In this document: positions 1-6,382 of the stretch, in pieces | How positions within the stretch are numbered: position 1 is the first letter of the stretch | How the letters are laid out: every line of letters begins with the position of its first letter | Source of the DNA: an uncultured Holophagales bacterium | GTDB taxonomy: Bacteria; Acidobacteriota; Thermoanaerobaculia; UBA5066 | Length of the DNA stretch: 8,298 bases | Direction: 5' to 3' | NCBI GenBank assembly: GCA_937864895.1 | Contig: CALMDF010000036.1 | Location: 1-8,298 of the forward strand | The notes under the pieces: generated by a model | Database searches by the model: none | Told to the model about the DNA's origin: nothing | Seen by the model: the letters and a program-made list of their open reading frames with translations, nothing else | Translations under genes and position numbers: made by a program

Positions 1-182
1 CCGTCCAGGAACGCCCGGAACCCCGGCCAGCCCTCGGCGGAGCTCCCGGCGACGACGCCGGCGGCGACGAAACCCCGGTCGAGCGCGGCGCGGACCGCCC
101 GGCGCGAGAGGCCGGTCGGGTCGTCCGGCGGGGGCGCGGGGGGGAACCGCGGTCCCGTCCTGCGCGAGCGGAATCCGGCCAT
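1..182 (-). CDS. Probable epoxyqueuosine reductase (QueG-like), N-terminal fragment
   Basis: The frame opens with ATG at 182 and runs off the left edge after 60 codons, so only the N-terminus is seen. After a basic, proline-rich stretch (residues 1-22) comes a helix-strand pattern, LSRRAVRAALDRGFVAAGVV (25-44), then WPGFRAFLD (52-60). This matches the usual opening of QueG proteins: a helix, 'GF..vGi', then a short helix ending in 'wl..g'. QueG is a cobalamin and iron-sulfur enzyme that reduces epoxyqueuosine to queuosine in tRNA. None of its cofactor-binding residues lie in the visible part, so the call rests on N-terminal pattern alone. The frame has high GC at third positions and no stops. 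The gene is divergent from the transporter gene with 62 nt between starts. The start is uncertain because the first 22 residues look unlike the family and a later start is possible. Confidence 0.5.
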   Translation of the reverse strand, partial: MAGFRSRRTGPRFPPAPPPDDPTGLSRRAVRAALDRGFVAAGVVAGSSAEGWPGFRAFLD

Positions 183-244
183 CGACGGCGAGTCTAGCAA
201 CGGTGCGGCTATCATCCCCGCCGGTCCCCGGCCGAGGAGAGTCC
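183..244. promoter_or_regulatory. Divergent intergenic region with candidate -10 elements
   Basis: This 62-nt gap separates the QueG-like gene (minus) from the transporter gene (plus). On the plus strand TATCAT at 210-215 matches five of six bases of the sigma-70 -10 consensus and would leave a leader of about 23-25 nt carrying the ribosome-binding site at 234-241. No convincing -35 hexamer sits 16-18 nt upstream. On the minus strand TAGACT (196-191) fits a loose TAnnnT -10 only 8 nt from the ATG, which would mean a leaderless transcript. Both assignments are inference from short motifs. Confidence 0.3.
234..241 (+). promoter_or_regulatory. Ribosome-binding site that sets the transporter start at 245
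   Basis: GAGGAGAG contains the AGGAG core (235-239) five bases before ATG 245. The frame is open further upstream to a GTG at 203, but that start has no comparable purine-rich site and would add 14 residues (with SSPPVPGRG) unlike a membrane protein N-terminus. The site therefore favours ATG 245. Confidence 0.7.
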
Positions 245-1348
245 ATGCCCGACAGCACCGCGTCGCGTATCTACCCGATCGCCGTCTTCTCGCTGGCGGT
301 GCTCGGCGTCGGCTCGCTCACGGTGAAGGTTCTCGCCCCGTTCGGCCCGGCCATCGCCTGGGCGGTCGTCCTCGCGGTCGGCTTCGCGGGGCCGTGGCGG
401 GTCCTGGAGAGGAGGATGCCCCGGCACAGGAGCCTCGCGGCCGTGCTCCTGACCCTCGCGGTCGGCCTCCTCGTCGTACTCCCCGCGGGATTCCTCGCGG
501 GCGTTCTCGTGAACGAGGCGATCGGAGTCTTCGGCCGCACTTCGGCCTCGCTCGCGGCCCGGAACGTCTCGGGCCTCGAGGACCTCCTGCAGATTCCCGC
601 CGTTCGGGAAGCGTTCGCCTGGATGGAGGCGAAATCCGGCGTCACCACGGCCGAACTCCTCGCGCGGGCCGGAGAGGTCGCCGCGGGCATCTCCGGCCTC
701 CTCGCCCGGTTGTCGGGCGGCGTCGTCAGGAGCCTTTTCGACGCGGTCGTGACCTTTCTCGTGACCCTCTTCGTCCTCTTCTTCCTGCTCCGCGATGGCA
801 GGGAGATGGTGCGGGCGCTCCTGGATCTCGTCCCGCTCGACGAGGGGCGCCGCGTCGCGGTTCTCGGGTCCCTGCGGGGAATGCTCCAGTCGATCTTCCG
901 GGGGTCGCTCCTCTGCGCGCTCATCCAGGGCGCGACGGGGAGCGTCGGGTGGGCGATCGCCGGGCTGCCGTCGCCGGTTCTCGCGGGGGCGGCCATGTCC
1001 GTCCTCTCGCTCCTCCCGGTCGGAGGGACGGCCCTCGTCTGGGGCCCGGGCGCGATCGCCTGCTGGCTTCAGGGGCGCCACGGCATGGCGGTCTTCCTGG
1101 CCGTCTGGGGCCTCATCGTCGTCTCGACGCTCGCGGACAACGTCCTCAAGCCGATCCTCATCGGCGGAAAGACCGAGCTCTCGACGCTCGTCGTCTTCCT
1201 CGGCGTCTTCGGGGGCCTCGGGGCGTTCGGCCTCCTGGGCCTCTTCATCGGGCCGATGGTCCTCGCCTTCGGCCTGACGCTCCTGCGGATCCTGCGCGAG
1301 ACGACGCGACGGGGCGCGCCGCCCGAGGGAGGGGTCGCGTTCCCCTGA
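245..1348 (+). CDS. AI-2E family transporter (PF01594-type permease)
   Basis: This 367-residue protein has the hydrophobic profile of the AI-2E transporter family: paired membrane segments near the N-terminus (about 8-50 and 63-90), a central soluble stretch (about 95-165), then FVLFFLLRDG near 180-195. The C-terminal half has the family's hallmark run of segments, including LSLLPVGGTALVWGPGAI, DNVLKPILIGGKTELSTLVV and the glycine-rich LGVFGGLGAFGLLGLFIGP. Length is typical (about 350-370). Family members include TqsA, proposed to export autoinducer-2, and others linked to Na+/H+ antiport, so the substrate cannot be named here. It acts in the cytoplasmic membrane. ATG 245 is chosen for its ribosome-binding site. 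It converges on the propeller-lipoprotein gene, and only two bases (1349-1350) separate the two stop codons. I see no functional link to either neighbour. Confidence 0.92.
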   Translation: MPDSTASRIYPIAVFSLAVLGVGSLTVKVLAPFGPAIAWAVVLAVGFAGPWRVLERRMPRHRSLAAVLLTLAVGLLVVLPAGFLAGVLVNEAIGVFGRTSASLAARNVSGLEDLLQIPAVREAFAWMEAKSGVTTAELLARAGEVAAGISGLLARLSGGVVRSLFDAVVTFLVTLFVLFFLLRDGREMVRALLDLVPLDEGRRVAVLGSLRGMLQSIFRGSLLCALIQGATGSVGWAIAGLPSPVLAGAAMSVLSLLPVGGTALVWGPGAIACWLQGRHGMAVFLAVWGLIVVSTLADNVLKPILIGGKTELSTLVVFLGVFGGLGAFGLLGLFIGPMVLAFGLTLLRILRETTRRGAPPEGGVAFP

Positions 1349-1358
1349 GCTCAGGGGA
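1341..1358. terminator. Perfect 18-bp palindrome covering both convergent stop codons
   Basis: TCCCCTGAGCTCAGGGGA equals its own reverse complement. It contains the TGA of the transporter (1346-1348) and, on the other strand, the TGA of the lipoprotein gene (1353-1351). A transcript from either side could form a 7-bp stem with a 4-nt AGCT loop. There is no T-tract on either side, so it is not a standard intrinsic terminator. A bidirectional stop or 3'-end-stabilising role is inference. Confidence 0.4.
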
Positions 1359-2493
1359 CCCAGTCGGCCACGAAGACGTTCGTCTCGTTGGGCTTCGCGT
1401 TGTGGCGGTTCGAGCAGAAGGCGATCCGCCGCCCGTCGGGAGAGAACATCGGGAAGCCGTCGAAGGTCGGGTTGTAGGTGATTCGCTCGAGGTCGGTCCC
1501 GTCGACGTTCACCGCCCAGATGTCGAAGTCGCGACCCGCCGGGTCGGCGAGGTTCGAGACGAAAAGGAGCCTCTCGTGGCTCCCGCGGAAGAAGAAGGGG
1601 GCGAAGCTGGCGACCCCGTGGCTCGTCACCTGGCGGTCGTCCGACCCGTCGGCGCGCATGACCCTGATCTCGAGCCGGCTCGGCCTCACGAGGTGACGGT
1701 TGAGGAGCCCCTTGAAGTCCTCGACGGCCTGAGGCGTCTCGGGACGGGAGGCCCGGTAGACGATCCACTTCCCGTCGTCGCTGAAGAACGCTCCGCCGTC
1801 GTAGCCGGGGGTCGTCGTGAGGCGCTTCACGTTTCCGCCGTCGGCGTCCATCGCGTAGAGGTCGAGGTCCCCGTCGCGTACCGACGTGAAGACGATCCGC
1901 CTGCCGTCCGTCGAGATGGTCGCCTCGGCGTCGTAGCCGGGGGTCGTCGTGAGGCGCCTCAGGTCGGAGCCGTCCGGCCGGGCGCTGAAGAGGTCGAAAT
2001 CGGGATAGAGGGCCCAGACGTAGCCCTGCGACATGTCGGGCGCCGGGGGGCACTCTCGCCCCCCCAGGTGCGTGGAGGCGTAGAGGATCCTCTCCCCGTC
2101 GGGGAAGAAGTAGGCGCACGTCGTCCGGCCCTTACCCGTCGAAACGAGCCGCGGCTCCCCCGGGGACTCGACGTCGACGACGAAGATCTGGTCGCAGCGG
2201 TGGGGGGGCCGCGTCGACTGGAAGATGAGCTTCCTGCCGTCGGCCGACCAGTAGGCCTCGGCGTTCTCGCCCGCGAACGTCAGCTGGCGGACGTTCGCGA
2301 GGTGCTTCTCGCCGGGCCAGTGGACGGGGGTGAGCGCCCCTTCGTACGGGCTCGACCGCCGCGCCCCCGAGGGGCCCGCGGCCGGGGTCGGCGCGGAGAC
2401 CGTCTCGATCGCGGGCGGACGCGACGTGTCGCAGGCGGTCAGGCCGAAGAGGACGACGGCGGGCAGGAGGCGGCGGAGAGCTTCGCGCGTCAT
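1351..2493 (-). CDS. Lipoprotein with WD40-like (PD40/TolB-type) beta-propeller repeats
   Basis: The 380-residue product starts with a lipoprotein signal peptide: basic MTREALRR, a hydrophobic core, and lipobox LTA-C with the lipidated Cys at residue 21. A short low-complexity linker (22-60) follows. The rest is PD40-type propeller blades marked by recurrent 'G..i.F.S.RdG..dlya...dG....rlT' patterns: RQLTF with SADGRKLIFQSTR (69-95), FPDGERILYAST (130-141), STDGRRIVFTSVRDGDLDLYAMDADG (195-219), SDDGKWIVYRASR (238-250) and SPDGRRIAFCSNRHN (351-365). Such propellers bind partner proteins or ligands; TolB and DPP-IV-like proteins use the same repeats. There is no peptidase domain, so it is probably a stand-alone envelope scaffold or binding protein. 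I chose ATG 2493 because it places the signal peptide at the N-terminus; a longer open frame upstream is arginine-rich and would bury it. No Shine-Dalgarno precedes it. It is divergent from the methyltransferase gene with only 23 bp between starts. Confidence 0.88.
   Translation of the reverse strand: MTREALRRLLPAVVLFGLTACDTSRPPAIETVSAPTPAAGPSGARRSSPYEGALTPVHWPGEKHLANVRQLTFAGENAEAYWSADGRKLIFQSTRPPHRCDQIFVVDVESPGEPRLVSTGKGRTTCAYFFPDGERILYASTHLGGRECPPAPDMSQGYVWALYPDFDLFSARPDGSDLRRLTTTPGYDAEATISTDGRRIVFTSVRDGDLDLYAMDADGGNVKRLTTTPGYDGGAFFSDDGKWIVYRASRPETPQAVEDFKGLLNRHLVRPSRLEIRVMRADGSDDRQVTSHGVASFAPFFFRGSHERLLFVSNLADPAGRDFDIWAVNVDGTDLERITYNPTFDGFPMFSPDGRRIAFCSNRHNAKPNETNVFVADWVP
1797..1825. repeat. 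29-nt direct repeat, copy 1 (inside propeller gene)
   Basis: These 29 bases are identical to 1929-1957, offset by exactly 132 nt (44 codons). They encode the blade motif RLTTTPGYD on the minus strand. The in-frame offset matches one propeller repeat unit, suggesting recent intragenic duplication or gene conversion between blades. Confidence 0.85.
1929..1957. repeat. 29-nt direct repeat, copy 2 (inside propeller gene)
   Basis: Second identical copy of the sequence at 1797-1825, again encoding RLTTTPGYD on the minus strand, one blade earlier in the protein (around residues 180-188 against 224-232). Confidence 0.85.
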
Positions 2494-2516
2494 GGGCGAG
2501 CCGTAATATAAGGCGG
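2494..2516. promoter_or_regulatory. 23-bp divergent gap with back-to-back -10-like elements
   Basis: The whole gap between the ATG at 2493 (minus) and the ATG at 2517 (plus) is 23 bp. It contains TAATATAA (2504-2511), an AT-rich island in otherwise very GC-rich DNA. Read on plus, TAATAT (2504-2509) is a TAnnnT -10-like hexamer 7 nt before ATG. Read on minus, TATATT (2510-2505) is 11 nt before ATG. With usual -10 to start-site spacing, the plus transcript would begin at or next to the ATG and the minus one about 4 nt before it, so leaderless translation is likely for both. No strong -35 hexamers are seen, and any would lie inside the opposing coding regions. Only a weak, too-close AAGG precedes the plus start. 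Confidence 0.5.
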
Positions 2517-4010
2517 ATGACGAACGACCGACGCGACGACGCGGCGGGCCTCGCGCGCGAGCTCGCCGCGCAGCTGGCCGCGCTCGCAACCCCCGAACCG
2601 AACGCCCCGTCCTCTTCCGGCGCCTCCCGGCGCGCAGAGGGGGGCCACGCCGTTCCGGCCTACGCGGGCCCCCGCGCCATGCTGGAGAACGCCGCCCGGT
2701 TCGTCCAGCCGGTCCTGCCGGCGGACGCCCCCTTCCGGAGCGTCAAGGCCCTCGTCCTGCGCGCGCTTCGCATCGTGACCCGCGACCAGGGGGTCTTCAA
2801 CTCCGCGATGCACGAGGCGCTCCGCGCCGCGCTCGTCGAGACGGAGGCGGCCCTCGAAAGCCTCGCGAGGGAGGAGGAGGCCCGGCATCGCGAACTGCGC
2901 GAAGAGGCGGAGCGCGGGCTCGGAGACGTGCGCGCGGGGCTCCTCTCGGCGATGGAGACGAGGGAGAACGGCCTGCGGGCGATCGTTTCCGACGAGTCCG
3001 CGAAGGCGGCCCAGGCCCTGCAGAGGGAGGCCGCGGCCCGCGATGCGATCGGTCGCGAGGTGGAGGGGAGCCAGCGAAGGCTCGACCTCCTCGAAACGAG
3101 GTCCGACGTGGCGGTCGGCCGGCTGGACGAGGCAGCCTCCCGCCTCGCGGCGGCCGAGGCGAGACTCGGGGAATCGGCGTCGCGCCTCGAGACGGCCGAG
3201 GCGCGGCTCGCACGGCTGCCCCTCGCCGTGGGCCGCCCATCGGAGGACGTGCGCGCCTCCCGCCTCGAGTGGACGCCGCTCAGGACCGAGCTCCGCCCGG
3301 CGCCCGGTGAAGTCCGGCCGGCCGAGCCCGGCCCCGAGACCCGGTCGGCCGCCGACCCGATCTCCGCCGGCCTCTACGCCGACTTCGAGCGGGCCTTCCG
3401 GGGTGCGGAGGACGACATCCGCGCCCGGCAGGAAGGCGACGTTTCCCTGTTTCTCGGCGGGCGGGGGCCGGTCGCCGACCTCGGGTGCGGGAGGGGCGAG
3501 TTCCTCGAGGCCCTCGCGGCCCGCGGTGTCCCGGGCGTCGGCTGCGACATGAATCCGGTCATGGTCGCCCGCTGCAGGCAGAAGGGGCTCGCCGTGGACG
3601 AGGCCGACCTCTTCTCGTGGCTCCGCGCCCGGCCCGAGGGGTCGCTCGGAGGCGTCACGGCCTACCAGGTCGTCGAGCATCTCCCCGCGGACGCCCTCCT
3701 GCCGCTCGTCGAGCTCGCCGTGACGCGGCTCGCCCCCGGCGGCCGGCTCCTCCTCGAGACCGTGAACGCCGAGTCGGTGTACGCGATGAAGTGGTTCTGG
3801 ATGGACCTGACGCACGTGCGGCCCGTCCCGGCCCCCTCGCTCGGCCGGCTCATGGAGGCCTGCGGCCTCAGGGACGTCACGACCGCGTACCGCTCGCCGG
3901 TCCCGCGCGAGGTGACCGGCGGCGGAGTCGAGGCCTCGGACCCGCTCGTCGCCGCCATGGCGAGGCTCCTCTTCGCCCCGCAGGACGTCGCGGTCACGGG
4001 CGTGAAGTAG
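2517..4010 (+). CDS. Coiled-coil class I SAM-dependent methyltransferase (polysaccharide-associated)
   Basis: This 497-residue protein has three parts. Residues 1-65 are polar and low complexity. Residues 66-105 carry FRSVKALVLRALRIVTRDQG..FN, a conserved lead-in I recognise from surface-polysaccharide methyltransferases. Residues 105-235 are an Ala/Glu/Arg/Leu-rich predicted coiled coil, including a 14-residue repeat (ASRL..AEARL at 207-217 and 221-231). After a Pro-rich linker (about 236-285) comes a Rossmann methyltransferase domain: motif I VADLGCGRGEF (319-329, SAM-binding glycines), acidic D344 in GCDMN, YQVVEHLP (383-390), APGGRLLLETVN (406-417) and WFWMDLTHVRP (426-436). In this family the domain methylates sugars of glycans such as O-antigen, and the gene sits beside glycosyltransferases as here. 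The acceptor is not deducible. The next gene begins directly after its TAG stop. The arrangement recalls WbdD, which caps chains and uses a coiled coil as a length ruler, but WbdD's kinase domain is absent and its coiled coil lies C-terminally. Confidence 0.85.
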   Translation: MTNDRRDDAAGLARELAAQLAALATPEPNAPSSSGASRRAEGGHAVPAYAGPRAMLENAARFVQPVLPADAPFRSVKALVLRALRIVTRDQGVFNSAMHEALRAALVETEAALESLAREEEARHRELREEAERGLGDVRAGLLSAMETRENGLRAIVSDESAKAAQALQREAAARDAIGREVEGSQRRLDLLETRSDVAVGRLDEAASRLAAAEARLGESASRLETAEARLARLPLAVGRPSEDVRASRLEWTPLRTELRPAPGEVRPAEPGPETRSAADPISAGLYADFERAFRGAEDDIRARQEGDVSLFLGGRGPVADLGCGRGEFLEALAARGVPGVGCDMNPVMVARCRQKGLAVDEADLFSWLRARPEGSLGGVTAYQVVEHLPADALLPLVELAVTRLAPGGRLLLETVNAESVYAMKWFWMDLTHVRPVPAPSLGRLMEACGLRDVTTAYRSPVPREVTGGGVEASDPLVAAMARLLFAPQDVAVTGVK

Positions 4011-5048
4011 ATGGCGAACATCCTCGTCTGTACCGCGCAGGTGCCGTTCCTGTCGGGCGGCGCCGAGCGCCATGCTGCCGGCCTCGTCCGCGAGCTGAAG
4101 GCTCACGGAAACCGCGTCGACCTCGTGCAGCTCCCCTTCAAGTGGTACCCGCGCGAGGAGATCCTCCTCTCGGCGGCGGCGTGGCGGCTCCTGGACCTCA
4201 CCGAGGCCGACGGGACGAGGGTCGACCTCGTGATCCCGATGAAGTTCCCCTCGTACCTCGTGAGGCACCCGAACAAGGTCGTCTGGCTCATCCACCAGTT
4301 CCGGCAGGCCTACGACCGGTTCGGGACCCAGCAGAGCGACTTCACCTCCAGCCCGGAGGACACCCGCTGGAGGGAGCTCATCGCCGAAGCCGACGCCACG
4401 GGCCTCGGCGACGCGAGGAAGGTCTTCACGAACGCGAGGAACACCGCCGACCGGCTGGGCCGGTTCAACGGGATCGCGGCGGAGGCGCTCTACCACCCGC
4501 CGCCGCTCGCCGGCAGGTATCGCGACGACGGCCCCGGGCCGTACGGGCTCGTCGTGGGCCGCCTCGACCCCTGGAAGAGGATGGACCTCGCGATCGAAGG
4601 CGCCGCCGCCGGGCGCTTCCCCCTCGTGATCGCGGGCTCCGGGCCCGACGAGGCGCGCCTCAGGAAGATCGCGTCGAGGACGGGGGCCGACGTCCAGTTC
4701 CGGGGAGCGGTTTCCGACGAGGAGCTCCTCTCGCTCTACGCCGGCTGCGGCGCGGTGCTCTTCACTCCCGCCGACGAGGACTACGGCTACATCGCGCTCG
4801 AGGCGTTCCTCTCGAGGAAACCGGTCGTCACCTGCACCGATTCCGGGGGGCCGCTCGAATTCGTCGTCGAAGGGGAGACCGGCCGCGTCACGCCGCCGGA
4901 CGGGGCCGCCGTCGGGGCCGCGGCGGCGGAGCTCCTCGCGGCGCCCGCCCGGGCGCACGCGATGGGCGAGAAGGGCTTCGAGTCCGTTCGCGGCCTCACG
5001 TGGGACGCCGTCGTCTCGGCGCTCCTCCGCGCCGGCGGCCTGTCGTGA
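4011..5048 (+). CDS. GT4-type (GT-B fold) glycosyltransferase
   Basis: A 345-residue glycosyltransferase with the two-lobe GT-B layout. The N-terminal acceptor lobe has the glycine loop SGGAERH (15-21). The C-terminal donor lobe begins with LVVGRLDPWKRMDLAIE (around 180-196; R184 and K189 occupy the positions that usually contact the nucleotide-sugar diphosphate). It continues with VIAGSGPDEARLRK and has a complete E-x7-E motif, E256 to E264, in DEDYGYIALEAF. These are the standard signatures of retaining GT4 enzymes that transfer sugars from NDP-sugars to a growing glycan at the cytoplasmic membrane face. Sugar and linkage cannot be told. Its ATG abuts the TAG of the methyltransferase with no gap and only a weak purine stretch upstream, so translation is probably coupled. 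Its TGA overlaps the GTG of the next gene. Confidence 0.9.
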   Translation: MANILVCTAQVPFLSGGAERHAAGLVRELKAHGNRVDLVQLPFKWYPREEILLSAAAWRLLDLTEADGTRVDLVIPMKFPSYLVRHPNKVVWLIHQFRQAYDRFGTQQSDFTSSPEDTRWRELIAEADATGLGDARKVFTNARNTADRLGRFNGIAAEALYHPPPLAGRYRDDGPGPYGLVVGRLDPWKRMDLAIEGAAAGRFPLVIAGSGPDEARLRKIASRTGADVQFRGAVSDEELLSLYAGCGAVLFTPADEDYGYIALEAFLSRKPVVTCTDSGGPLEFVVEGETGRVTPPDGAAVGAAAAELLAAPARAHAMGEKGFESVRGLTWDAVVSALLRAGGLS

Positions 5049-6382
5049 CGGCAGCGACCCTCGGCTTCGTCAGCCCGCTCCCTCCCGTCCGCTCCGGAAT
5101 CGCCGACTACTCTGCCGATCTCCTGCCCGCGCTGCGCGCTCAGATCGACCTCGAGACCTACGTCCCGTCCGAGGCCCGGCGAGCTTTTTCGTCGGGCCAC
5201 GAGGCCGTGCTCCTCCAGGTCGGGAACGACCCGCTCCACCTTCCGTCCGTCGAGGCGCTCCGGGAGAACGCCCGGCGCGTTCCCTCCATCCTCGTCCTTC
5301 ACGACTACTCGCTCCACCACCTCTTCGCGGCGGCCTTCCTCGACACGGGGCGCGTCGACGAGTACGCCAGGGAGCTCGAGCGGTCGCACGGGGCGCGGGG
5401 ACGGGCGCTCGGCGACCGGGCGCGGGCCGGCGAGCGGGTCCCCGTCTGGGACCTCGCGGCCTGGGAGTGGCCGATGTCGGGCGGCGTCGTCGGCGACGCC
5501 TCGGCGGTCATCGTCCACTCGCGGCTCGTGAAAGGGGCGCTCCTTCGCGAGAGGCCGGGGACGCCCGCGTTCGAGATCCCTCTCGCCGTCGCCCCGGCTC
5601 CGGAGTGCGGCCGGAACGAGGCGCGGGAGGCTCTCGGACTTCCTCGGGACAGGGTCGTCGCGGCCACGCTCGGTCTCGTGACCCCCGCCAAGAGAATCGG
5701 CAAGCTCCTGGAGGGCCTCGCGCTCCTCCCGGCGGAAAGCCGGCCTCTCCTCGTCGTGGGAGGTGCCGTCCCGGCGGACGATCCTCTCCGCGCCTCCGTA
5801 CGCGACCTCGGCCTCGAGGCGGACGTCAGGTTCACGGGCTACCTTTCCGACGTCGACTTCTGGCGCCTCGCTCGCGCCTCCGACGTGTCGGTCAACCTGA
5901 GGTTCCCGACGGTGGGCGAGACATCGGCCGCCGTCTGCCGGCTCGCCGGCACGGGCCTGCCGGTCGTCGTCAGCGACGTCGGCTGGTTTCGCGAGCTCCC
6001 GGACCGGTTCGCCTCGAAGATTCCCGTCGGCGGGGGCGAGGCGGAGGCGATTGCCGAAACGCTCGGCACGCTCGCGAAGGACGAGCCTCTCAGGCTCGCG
6101 CGCGCCGAGGCGGCGCGGGCCTGGGGCGCGACCCGGAGCCCGGCGCGGATCGCGTCCGCCTACGTTCGGCTCGCCCGGGCCGTCCTGGAGGGGCGGGCGC
6201 CCACCCTGGCGCTCCACGCGCGGCTCGCCCGGGCCGCGGACGCCGTCGGGATCGCCCGGCGCGGACGGCTCGCCGGGATGGACCGCGGTCCGGACGGGCT
6301 CGTTCTGGCGGCCCTGGGCGAACGGTGCGCCGGTGTCCTGCCGGCCGCCTTCACTCCGTACGAGGAGGGGGAAGAGGGCTGA
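5045..6382 (+). CDS. Second GT4-type glycosyltransferase, GTG start
   Basis: A 445-residue GT-B glycosyltransferase. The N-terminus LGFVSPLPPVRSGIADYS (6-23) is the typical acceptor-lobe opening of this subgroup, and HDYSLHHLF (86-94) follows. The donor lobe has ATLGLVTPAKRIGKLLEGL (207-225; K216/R217 are expected phosphate contacts), an LLVVGG strand, and RFPTVGETSAAVCRLAGTG (from about 286) followed by VVVSDVGWFRELPD. In the E-x7-E position the first Glu is E292 but the second is Leu300. This 'GETS...' variant is usual in the subgroup, so I do not read it as inactivation. GTG 5045 overlaps the previous stop as GTGA and puts the conserved motif right at the N-terminus. The frame stays open upstream for over 1.5 kb, but that part is arginine-rich translation of other genes. 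The last 40 residues are a variable tail. The 3' end overlaps the DUF309 gene on the opposite strand by 32 nt. Confidence 0.88.
   Translation: MTAATLGFVSPLPPVRSGIADYSADLLPALRAQIDLETYVPSEARRAFSSGHEAVLLQVGNDPLHLPSVEALRENARRVPSILVLHDYSLHHLFAAAFLDTGRVDEYARELERSHGARGRALGDRARAGERVPVWDLAAWEWPMSGGVVGDASAVIVHSRLVKGALLRERPGTPAFEIPLAVAPAPECGRNEAREALGLPRDRVVAATLGLVTPAKRIGKLLEGLALLPAESRPLLVVGGAVPADDPLRASVRDLGLEADVRFTGYLSDVDFWRLARASDVSVNLRFPTVGETSAAVCRLAGTGLPVVVSDVGWFRELPDRFASKIPVGGGEAEAIAETLGTLAKDEPLRLARAEAARAWGATRSPARIASAYVRLARAVLEGRAPTLALHARLARAADAVGIARRGRLAGMDRGPDGLVLAALGERCAGVLPAAFTPYEEGEEG

Noticed and set aside
203..244. GTG start at 203 for the transporter
   Set aside because: No ribosome-binding site, and the added residues do not fit a membrane protein N-terminus; ATG 245 has a good AGGAG.
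394..2511. Long plus-strand open frame crossing the transporter and the antisense of the lipoprotein gene
   Set aside because: Arg/Pro-rich and spanning two recognised genes in opposite directions; a high-GC artefact.
2494..2589. Extended N-terminus of the propeller lipoprotein to an ATG at 2589
   Set aside because: It would place 32 Arg-rich residues before a perfect lipoprotein signal peptide and overlap the divergent methyltransferase gene.
2490..4958. Very long open frame on the minus strand opposite the methyltransferase and first glycosyltransferase
   Set aside because: The translation is low-complexity, Arg/Gly/Pro/Glu-rich and without family motifs. It is the mirror of strongly GC-biased codons in the recognised genes on the plus strand.
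3485..5044. Upstream extension of the second glycosyltransferase frame
   Set aside because: The extra 520 residues are Arg-rich out-of-frame reading of the methyltransferase and first glycosyltransferase; the family N-terminus begins right at GTG 5045.
2517..6382. Defence, toxin-antitoxin or mobile-element system
   Set aside because: No nuclease, recombinase, reverse transcriptase, toxin-like small pair, inverted terminal repeats or spacer array is visible. All recognised genes fit housekeeping or envelope roles.
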